From CAVVFX01 sp963747535 (GTDB taxonomy: Bacteria > Acidobacteriota > Terriglobia > Bryobacterales > Bryobacteraceae): DNA of 64,000 bases. The notes beneath the pieces are model-generated. The model made no database searches, was not told the DNA's origin, and saw nothing but the letters and a program-made list of their open reading frames with translations. Positions within the stretch are counted from its first letter, which is position 1. Each line of letters opens with the position of its first letter. The DNA lies in assembly GCA_963747535.1 (NCBI GenBank), contig CAVVFX010000002.1, forward strand, positions 62,001-126,000, given 5' to 3'. Of the stretch, positions 57,979 through 64,000 are shown in pieces. The position numbers and the translations under genes are program-made.

Positions 57979-60030
57979 CTAGTGGGTTTCCTTGGCGATG
58001 CGAGTCTTGGCGTTTTCCAGCTTTCGAGTTACCTTGGCCATTTCTTCCGCATCGGTGTCTGCCGGAGGGCTGCTCTTCCACTCATTCAGCGAGGACTGCC
58101 ACTGAAGGATAGCTTCCTTGACCTTACCCTCTTTCAGGTAAACGTCCCCCAGGTGATCGTGCACGGTCGGATCGGAACTCATGCGCTCAATGGCCTTGAG
58201 CAGGTTATTCTCGGCCTGGTCCAACTGGTTCTGACGGTAATAGACCCAGCCCAGGCTATCGAGGTACGCGCCGTTCGTCGGATCGAGTTCCACTGCGCGG
58301 GCAATCATCTTCTGGGCTTCCTCGAGCTTCACGCTGCGGTCCGCCAGCATGTAACCGAGATAGTTGAGCGCTCCGGCGTTGTCCGGATCGTCGGCGATCA
58401 CTTTGCGGAACGAGGCTTCGGCCGCGTCATAATTCTTCATGCGCTCGTACATGGCGCCGCGGGCAAACTCGACACCATTTTTCTCTTCCTGGCTCTTCGA
58501 AACCGCCGCGGCATCATTGAGCGCCTGCTCTTCTTCCTTAAACCTCTTTCCCTTCTCGTAGATCTGGGAAATCATCAGCAGGAGCGCGCGATCCTTGTCG
58601 CCCTTCATCAGGCTGCGAATCTCGGCGACCGCTTCATCGGTGCGGTTCATATCACCCAGCACCGAAGCATGCTCAACCACCACCTCTTTGTCAGTGGGGA
58701 ATTTTTTCACTGCTTCTTCGGCTTCCTGCAGAGCCGCCTTCAAGTTGTGAGCCGTACGATAGGTCTCGATGACTTCGACGGCCGCAGCGGGGGCTGCTTC
58801 GCTTTCCATGGCGCCAATCTGACGGAATGCGGCGACGGCCTTATCCGTCTGGTTGGCCTCGCGGTAAAGCATACCCAATCGCTCATACAATTGTGCGCGG
58901 CGAGCCTTCTCCTGGTCGTTGGGAGTGGATTTCCCGATGTCGGCCAGAATGCTGGTCAGTGCGGTAATCGCGGCATCGGTTTTGCCTTCCGCGTCCAGCA
59001 GGTTGACTTCGGAATAACGAACATCGAGGTTGTCACCAGCCAAGGCTTTGGCCTTGTCCAGTTGCTCATGGGCTTTATCGAACTGGCCCTTCTGGCGGTA
59101 GATCTCGACCAACTGCCACGGGATTTCGACATCCTTCTCGTCTTCTTTTTGGAGCGCCAGGTAAAGAGCCAGGGCGTCGTCGAGTTTGCGGGCAGCCACC
59201 AGATCCAGGCCCAACTGCATCTGCAGCTTCGCCTGCTCTGAATCCTGAGCCAACGGGATGGCTTTCTTCCAGGCGTCGGCGGCGTCGGCGAAATCGCGCA
59301 TGTTTTCGTAGAAGCCAGCCAGGCGGGCGAAAGTATTCACATCCGGGTGCTTGTCTCCCGCGCGTTTGAGCATTTCAGCCGCAGTCTTGGTGTCGCCCAG
59401 ATCGGAATACACCATCGCGAGGCCGGTGAGAGCTTCGTCGTTATCCGGATCGGCCTGGAGCGCTTGTTTGAAGGCCTTCTCGGCTTCCGGCGACTTGTGT
59501 GATACACGGTACAGACGGCCCAGGGTCAACCAGCTATCGACATCCTTCGGATCTTTCGCAGTGACAATGACAAATTGGTCGATCGACTTGGCAAGCATCT
59601 TCTCGTCGATCTTGCCGGTGTTGCCGTCGCCGATCATACGGGCATAAATCCGTCCGAGAACGCGGCGAGCATCCAGGTTGTCAGGATTCTGCTTCAGCAA
59701 ATCCTCGGCTTCGGTAACCGCGCGCGCAAGCTGGCCGGACTGGATGTAGAGATCGGTCAACTCTTCGGAAAGAAAGGTGGCCGAAGGATCCAGTTTCAAG
59801 GCTGCCTGATAGTGTTCAATGGCCTTGTTCACGTACTCGCCGCGATTGCCGTACGCAGCCGCCATCTCCGCGTAGAGGTGTCCCATGGCAAAGTTATAAT
59901 AAGCTGCCGCTTTGGCCGGAGCCTCGGCGGCCTTGACCGGCTCAGGGGCCTTATTCTGAGCCAAGGCAGCCGGCGCGGACAGGATCGCAAAAATCACTGC
60001 GGATATCGACAAGCGCGCTTTGGGGGTCAT
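57979..60030 (-). CDS. Exported TPR-repeat protein
   Basis: 683 residues from ATG 60030 (signal peptide TPKARLSISAVIFAILSAPA); ATG 60078 or 60114 would add a charged extension. At least ten TPR-like repeats follow in an almost unbroken series (YYNFAMGHLYAEMAAAYGNR, ATFLSEELTDLYIQSGQLAR, DAWLTLGRLYRVSHKSPEAE-type, NAGALNYLGYMLADRSVKLE, TNGAYLDSLGWVYYRQNQLD). The rest is Lys/Glu-rich. TPR superhelices bind other proteins; this one is probably periplasmic. The BamD/PilW-like form suggests an outer-membrane assembly or cell-envelope role, but no specific family is assigned. Divergent from miaA, 57 bp apart. Confidence 0.88.
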   Translation of the reverse strand: MTPKARLSISAVIFAILSAPAALAQNKAPEPVKAAEAPAKAAAYYNFAMGHLYAEMAAAYGNRGEYVNKAIEHYQAALKLDPSATFLSEELTDLYIQSGQLARAVTEAEDLLKQNPDNLDARRVLGRIYARMIGDGNTGKIDEKMLAKSIDQFVIVTAKDPKDVDSWLTLGRLYRVSHKSPEAEKAFKQALQADPDNDEALTGLAMVYSDLGDTKTAAEMLKRAGDKHPDVNTFARLAGFYENMRDFADAADAWKKAIPLAQDSEQAKLQMQLGLDLVAARKLDDALALYLALQKEDEKDVEIPWQLVEIYRQKGQFDKAHEQLDKAKALAGDNLDVRYSEVNLLDAEGKTDAAITALTSILADIGKSTPNDQEKARRAQLYERLGMLYREANQTDKAVAAFRQIGAMESEAAPAAAVEVIETYRTAHNLKAALQEAEEAVKKFPTDKEVVVEHASVLGDMNRTDEAVAEIRSLMKGDKDRALLLMISQIYEKGKRFKEEEQALNDAAAVSKSQEEKNGVEFARGAMYERMKNYDAAEASFRKVIADDPDNAGALNYLGYMLADRSVKLEEAQKMIARAVELDPTNGAYLDSLGWVYYRQNQLDQAENNLLKAIERMSSDPTVHDHLGDVYLKEGKVKEAILQWQSSLNEWKSSPPADTDAEEMAKVTRKLENAKTRIAKETH

Positions 60031-60086
60031 CAGGTTGTACACTTCAACTCGTGTGAAAGACGAGCCTTTCTTCTTCATTGTATAAC

Positions 60087-61058
60087 GTGGATCAGGAAAT
60101 AAAAGTTTCGACACCCATCAACGGTTTCGAAGTGCCTCGAGACCAGCCGGCTATCCTCGCCATAGTGGGCCCGACGGCGTCGGGCAAGAGCGAATTGGCC
60201 CTGCGCGCAGCCGCTACCCTGCAGGGCGAGGTGGTGAACTGCGACTCCCTGCAGGTGTATCGGGGGTTCGACATCGGCACGGCCAAGCTACCCGAGGCTG
60301 AGCGGCGTGGAATCCCGCATCATCTGATCGACATACTGGAGCCCTCCGAGGTGTTCACGGCCGGTGAATTTGCCCGGCGGGGACGGCTGGCGATGGCCGA
60401 AATTACGCAGCGTGGGAACCTCCCCATTCTGGCAGGCGGCACGGGATTCTATTTGCGCTCGCTCATCCATGGACTGTCGCCCGGACCGGAACGAGACGAG
60501 AGGCTGCGCGAGCGGCTGGCAAACCGCGAGCAGCGGCGTCCCGGAGCCTTGCACCGTTTGCTACGGCGTTTCGACGCTACCGCGGCCGCCCGCATCCATC
60601 CGCACGATGTCCCCAAGACGATGCGCGCGCTGGAGATCTGCCTGCTCAGTCAACGGCCGGCGTCTACCGTCATGGCCCGGAAACGAGAGACTCTCGAGGG
60701 CTATCGCGTGGTGAAGATCGGGCTGTTTCCGCCGCGCGACGCGCTATACAGCCGGATTCAACTCCGCACCGAACGGATGTTTCGCGAAGGGCTGATCGAG
60801 GAGGTGGAATCGCTGCTCGCTCGCGGAGTGCCCGCGGATGCGAAGCCGTTCGAATCGCTGGGGTACCGGCAGGCTTTGCAAGTCATACGCGGCGAAATTG
60901 ACACTGCGCAGGCCATTTTCGACACCGCGCTGAGGACCCGGCAATATGCCAAACGGCAGATGACCTGGTTTCGACACGAGCCCGACATTCGGGTGTTCTG
61001 CGGGTTCGGGGAAGAGCTAATCATTGGGCCGCGAATGAACACGAATGAACACGAATAA
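60087..61058 (+). CDS. miaA: tRNA dimethylallyltransferase MiaA
   Basis: 323 residues from GTG 60087; a TTG at 60078 is also possible and the exact start is uncertain. P-loop GPTASGKSELALRAA, then NCDSLQVYRGFDIGTAKLP, GIPHHLIDILEPSEVFTAGE and AGGTGFYLRSLIHGLSPGP match MiaA; VPKTMRALEICLLSQRPAST and QTMTWFR-type end (KRQMTWFRHEP) close it. MiaA adds a dimethylallyl group to A37 of tRNAs reading U-starting codons. The C-terminus is IIGPRMNTNEHE, encoded by an 11-bp tandem repeat (about 61032-61058), unlike other MiaA ends. Probably functional. Confidence 0.94.
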   Translation: MDQEIKVSTPINGFEVPRDQPAILAIVGPTASGKSELALRAAATLQGEVVNCDSLQVYRGFDIGTAKLPEAERRGIPHHLIDILEPSEVFTAGEFARRGRLAMAEITQRGNLPILAGGTGFYLRSLIHGLSPGPERDERLRERLANREQRRPGALHRLLRRFDATAAARIHPHDVPKTMRALEICLLSQRPASTVMARKRETLEGYRVVKIGLFPPRDALYSRIQLRTERMFREGLIEEVESLLARGVPADAKPFESLGYRQALQVIRGEIDTAQAIFDTALRTRQYAKRQMTWFRHEPDIRVFCGFGEELIIGPRMNTNEHE

Positions 61059-61069
61059 GGAAACCCCAG

Positions 61070-63397
61070 TTAGTTCACTCGGATGAGCCAGACCTCGCTT
61101 AGCTGGACGAAACGGCCGTTGCCGGCTTCTTCCGGATTGGCTTGCCATTCCAGGGTCAGGCTGCCACTTTCGGTGGCTTCTGGGGGAACGTCGAATTCCT
61201 GCGGATTATAGTTGGGTTGACCTGTTTGCATCGGGTGGATTTCGCGAGTTCCATTGGCCACCAGGCGCGTCTTGCGGCGCGCGGATTCGAGGGGTTGGAT
61301 GTAGCGGACTTTGTAGTGCGCGTGCGGGTCCAGTTCCCGGTAGGTTAGTTTCAGCGAGTTTCCGTAGAGCGCATCAATGTGCCGGTGCCAGGCGATGCGG
61401 AGAGGCGTTCGATTGCCGGAGTTGAAGTCCGTGCGAGGCGTGTGGAAGAAGGCGGGATCGTTCTCGAAGCCTATGCCGGGGTCGAGGTGCGGGCGATTGG
61501 AGGGATCGCCCAGATCGTCATAGAAGCCGCCGGGGCCCGGGTTCGTCCAGTTGAGGATTTGGTTGATGGCGAGGAGACGGTCGGGCTCCTTGGGCGCTGT
61601 GCGAATTTGTGCAAATTGTTGCGCTAACCAGGGAGCATCGGTGATGGGCTGGTCGATCAGGTCCAGGTTGGCGCCGCGTCCGGGAGAAATGGCTGCGTAG
61701 CGCGGGACGCTCAATTGCATATGGATGCTCTGGAAAAGAGCCTCCGCGAGTTCGAAGACGCGCATGCGGAGGGCGATGCCGGGACGATTCAGCGGGTCGA
61801 CCGCAAGCTCCTTTTCGGCTGCGTCGATGGCGGGGATGGCGCCTGTCGAACGGGCTGCGGCAAGCCGCTCCAGGGCACGGCGTTCACGTTCGGTTTCATC
61901 GAGCAGACGCGTCCTTAGATAGGCGTCATAGTGGGCGCGGTAGAGCGCTTCCTGAAAACGCCAGTTGAGCTTTTGCTGCGGAGTCGCTTTACGCTCCAGG
62001 TCCTTGAAGACGGCCAGCGTGGAGTCGACGCCGGAGTTGGCGAGAAGCGGTCCGCGCCAGTTCCGTTCCAGCGACAGCAGGCCTTGAGCGAAAGCATCGG
62101 CCATATCCGGGCCGATGAAATAGCGGCCAAAGTCGCGCAGCGCGGCGGTGATATCGACATCGGGATTCCAGCCGAGCGAACTCCAGACGAACTTATTCAC
62201 GTCGTCGTTGCAGCCTTCCGAGTAAGTGATGAAGCCGGCATTCGCGTAAGGTTGCAGCTTGCGAAAAATGTGCGCTTCGTCGAGCGGCCGGGGATTGATG
62301 ACTTCGCGCTCCTCGGTCATAGCAAAGGCTACGTCCCAATCGTTGACGGAGTGTTGCGATGCAATGCTGTGGGTGATGTCGGGATAGTAGCGGATCGGAT
62401 ACCGCGGGGGAATGCGGCGGCGCAATTCGGACAGTTCGACGCGCACCTGGGGTCCGGAAACTACGCCGGTGAGCCAGGCGGGCTGCCGGTCCATGAGCCC
62501 GAAAAACTGCTCCATCCACGGGGCGTTGAAGCCTTGGGGTGCGACCCACATGCCTGCGTTGGGGTGGTAGCGTTTGAGACTGGCGGTTTGCTTTTCGAGC
62601 AGCGCCATCAGGTAGCGGGGCTCCGTGTGGCCGGGATCGCCGCCGGGCACGAAGACGGCGTCGATGCGGGGCAACTGGCGGAAGACTTCGGCCCATTCCT
62701 TCAGGGCGAATTCGACGGTGGCGGGGTCGGAGTAATCCTTATCCATCGCGGGATACCAGATCCAGCATTGCAGGCCGTACTCCTGCGCGAGGCGCGACAT
62801 CTCGATCATCATCTGCATGGGCGGGAGGGGGAAATGGGGACTGTCGGAATCGTCGTCGGAGCGCGGCGGGATGAGCTCGATGGCGTTGGTGCCGAAGACG
62901 GCGAGGTCGCGGATGTAGCGCTCCCACATGGGCACGCTCCAGCCGTCGTAGGCGTTGGTTTTCGGCCGGTAGCCGAGTTGGTGGCCGCGTAGAGGGTACT
63001 TCGGCGCGGTGTTGACGTTAAGGTCGTGCGGGAGGGTGATGGAATCGCGGCGCATTTCGAGAGCACGCAGCAAGCCGCCGACACCGAAGAGCACGCCGCG
63101 CTCGTCGTTGCCGGTGATTTCGACGCCGGGCGCGCCGGAGTTGTCGAAGGATCGGAGCTGGTAACCTTCGGGTGGTTGTGCGTTGACTTGCCGGATGACG
63201 ACCACGGGCTCACCGGGATGCGGCGGCGTAGTTGCCACCGGCCATTGGAGTCGGGAGCGCTCCTGGACGGCATCGACCAGCAAGGCAACGGCTTTGCGCT
63301 CGGGTCCGGTGAGGTTGGCGGGCACCGAGACGGTGGCGCGGCTCAGGTCGGCGGCGAGGGCGACGTTGCAGCAAAAGAGAAGCAGGGTGAACTTCAT
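61070..63397 (-). CDS. Exported glycoside-hydrolase-like protein with zincin-type N-domain
   Basis: 775 residues from ATG 63397 (signal MKFTLLLFCCNVALAADL). The N-terminal 130 residues are a GH20b/GH67-N-like domain (ALLVDAVQERSRLQWPVATT, VEITGNDERGVLFGVGGLLR, ALEMRRDSITLPHDLNVNTA). A TIM-barrel follows from about 140: PLRGHQLGYRPKTNAYDGWS, VFGTNAIELIPPRSDDDSDS, DAVFVPGGDPGHTEPRYLMA, PIRYYPDITHSIASQHSVND. The architecture is like GH20, GH67, GH84 or GH115 enzymes; the catalytic acid pair cannot be placed safely. The long C-terminus has an Ig-like end (GSLTLEWQANPEEAGNGRFV). Probably degrades plant or microbial glycans outside the cell. Confidence 0.75.
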   Translation of the reverse strand: MKFTLLLFCCNVALAADLSRATVSVPANLTGPERKAVALLVDAVQERSRLQWPVATTPPHPGEPVVVIRQVNAQPPEGYQLRSFDNSGAPGVEITGNDERGVLFGVGGLLRALEMRRDSITLPHDLNVNTAPKYPLRGHQLGYRPKTNAYDGWSVPMWERYIRDLAVFGTNAIELIPPRSDDDSDSPHFPLPPMQMMIEMSRLAQEYGLQCWIWYPAMDKDYSDPATVEFALKEWAEVFRQLPRIDAVFVPGGDPGHTEPRYLMALLEKQTASLKRYHPNAGMWVAPQGFNAPWMEQFFGLMDRQPAWLTGVVSGPQVRVELSELRRRIPPRYPIRYYPDITHSIASQHSVNDWDVAFAMTEEREVINPRPLDEAHIFRKLQPYANAGFITYSEGCNDDVNKFVWSSLGWNPDVDITAALRDFGRYFIGPDMADAFAQGLLSLERNWRGPLLANSGVDSTLAVFKDLERKATPQQKLNWRFQEALYRAHYDAYLRTRLLDETERERRALERLAAARSTGAIPAIDAAEKELAVDPLNRPGIALRMRVFELAEALFQSIHMQLSVPRYAAISPGRGANLDLIDQPITDAPWLAQQFAQIRTAPKEPDRLLAINQILNWTNPGPGGFYDDLGDPSNRPHLDPGIGFENDPAFFHTPRTDFNSGNRTPLRIAWHRHIDALYGNSLKLTYRELDPHAHYKVRYIQPLESARRKTRLVANGTREIHPMQTGQPNYNPQEFDVPPEATESGSLTLEWQANPEEAGNGRFVQLSEVWLIRVN

Positions 63398-63461
63398 TCG
63401 GATTAGGTATAGCAGATTCGCGAGCTGTCGCACAGGAGTTTGTTAAGATAGTTGAGTCTGC

Positions 63462-63535
63462 TGGGAGGTCGTCCAACGGTAGGACTGCAGATTCTGGATC
63501 TGCCTATCGGGGTTCGAATCCCTGCCTCCCAGCCA
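63462..63535 (+). tRNA. tRNA-Gln (anticodon CTG)
   Basis: Acceptor TGGGAGG pairs with CCTCCCA; anticodon stem GCAGA/TCTGC with loop TTCTGGA gives anticodon CTG (63494-63496); T-arm CGGGGTTCGAATCCCTG; discriminator G and encoded CCA. It reads CAG. An integrase-like gene begins 68 bp downstream. Confidence 0.97.
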
Positions 63536-63567
63536 ACCCTTTAGAATCAATAACTTACAAATAGTTC

Positions 63568-63596
63568 TTGACGGATCGTACTGAACTCGGTACGAT
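63568..63596 (+). promoter_or_regulatory. Sigma-70-like promoter with overlapping operator for the integrase gene
   Basis: -35 TTGACG (63568-63573), 17-bp spacer, -10 TACGAT (63591-63596). Initiation would fall at about 63603, the A of the ATG, so the transcript would be leaderless; no Shine-Dalgarno sequence is visible. A perfect 7-bp inverted repeat ATCGTAC (63575-63581) / GTACGAT (63590-63596) with an 8-bp centre covers the spacer and -10 box, a natural operator place. Confidence 0.65.
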
Positions 63597-63602
63597 TTGG
63601 GC

Positions 63603-64000
63603 ATGAAAACCAAGGTTCACGCCCATGAAAACCTCGTTTTATTCAAGCGCCACTATGATGCCTGCTCGGTTCACGAGAGTCGCATTCCAGTGGAAAACCG
63701 CCGTTTCTGGATGGAGTGTGAGTGCCCTATCTGGATCGTAGGCCGAACTCCCAACGGTGACCTGGTACCGCGTCAATCCACGGGATGCCGGAACATCAAA
63801 GAGGCCGAAGCTTTCCGGCTGTCGCTGATGAAGCAGACCGAACCGGAAACCGAGAAGGGACCACGGATCGAGGAATGCATCGAGAAGTACATCGCCTCAC
63901 GTGATCACGAGATTGGCGGTAAGACGAGCGGCCAATACGGCATCACCCTCAAGAGACTCCAGGTTTACTGCACTCAAAAAGGAGTCTTCTACATGCGAGG
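63603..64000 (+). CDS. Tyrosine-recombinase-like integrase, N-terminal part (runs off window)
   Basis: ATG 63603; 132 codons to the window edge. The product starts MKTKVHAHENLVLFKRHYDA, then CSVHESRIPVENRRFWMECE and CPIWIVGRTPNGDLVPRQST: a Cys-rich 'HxxxC...C.CP.W..G' start typical of acidobacterial site-specific integrases. Next comes EAEAFRLSLMKQTEPETEKG and a SAM-like helical core-binding domain (IEECIEKYIASRDHEIGGKT, YGITLKRLQVYCTQKGVFYM). The catalytic C-terminal domain with the Tyr lies beyond the window, so activity cannot be judged. Its place behind the tRNA-Gln 3' end suits an integrative element. Confidence 0.8.
   Translation, partial: MKTKVHAHENLVLFKRHYDACSVHESRIPVENRRFWMECECPIWIVGRTPNGDLVPRQSTGCRNIKEAEAFRLSLMKQTEPETEKGPRIEECIEKYIASRDHEIGGKTSGQYGITLKRLQVYCTQKGVFYMR

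Noticed and set aside
1..64000. CRISPR array, rRNA genes, phage structural genes
   Set aside because: None seen: no regular direct-repeat/spacer pattern, no rRNA-like sequence, no capsid or terminase motifs.

Overview
The window reads as a chromosomal segment of a soil-type Acidobacteriota bacterium close to the Bryobacterales / Candidatus Solibacter lineage. This rests on content, not on a database search: a DUF1552/DUF1592 pair, a long Oar-like TonB-dependent receptor with an N-terminal carboxypeptidase-regulatory domain, a TIGR02999-type ECF sigma factor next to a Ser/Thr kinase with TPRs, a PEP-CTERM-like protein, many Tat- or Sec-exported hydrolases, high G+C, and a dispersed 48-bp hairpin repeat.

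Layout. 1-2090: two-component system (three-PAS NarX/DegS-type histidine kinase, overlapping the TTG start of a truncated response regulator). 2091-5250: decayed mobile DNA ending at the 3' end of tRNA-Ser(GGA), with an IS3-type transposase wreck, a DUF4136 protein, the broken N-terminus of a TrwC/MobF relaxase and a membrane-anchored coiled-coil gene that has lost its 5' end. 5378-19996: exported and metabolic genes, including an exported enolase-superfamily enzyme overlapped by an unlisted 53-codon CcmD-like gene, an esterase, a fosmidomycin-resistance-like MFS pump that lacks a standard start codon, a phosphofructokinase, an APC permease, a double metallo-beta-lactamase-fold protein, S9 and M23 peptidases and a VOC protein. 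20009-31221: DUF1552, DUF1592 (cytochrome-c-like), an FAD oxidoreductase, the TonB receptor, a broken FAD oxidoreductase and a Tat-exported esterase. 31574-38877: membrane winged-helix protein, GH51 arabinofuranosidase pseudogene, ECF sigma/kinase pair, PEP-CTERM-like protein and a beta-propeller protein. 39022-46333: CoA-binding protein, rhodanese, TPM protein, M16 peptidase, rlmN, Pit phosphate transporter and DUF3500. 46460-50464: a tight four-gene operon with its own promoter. 51225-63397: histidine phosphatase, phospholipase-C/nuclease-like protein, sialidase, metallopeptidase, two small proteins, MOSC, O-methyltransferase, TPR protein, miaA and a large glycosidase. 63462-64000: tRNA-Gln(CTG) followed at once by the start of a tyrosine-recombinase-like integrase, the probable left end of a second island that runs out of the window.

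Most unusual content: (a) the 46460-50464 operon, which encodes a ParB-like protein, an unrecognised coiled-coil/possible winged-helix protein and two BREX-BrxD/DUF2791-like proteins, only one with an intact P-loop, and has no BREX methylase, PglZ or helicase nearby; (b) two tRNA genes with mobile-element genes at their 3' ends; (c) a 48-bp two-hairpin repeat between genes that also sits in frame inside the DUF1592 gene, adding exactly 16 residues; (d) three small genes below the usual length cut-off (7118-7279, 56086-56220, 56252-56401). All family names come from reading motifs by eye.
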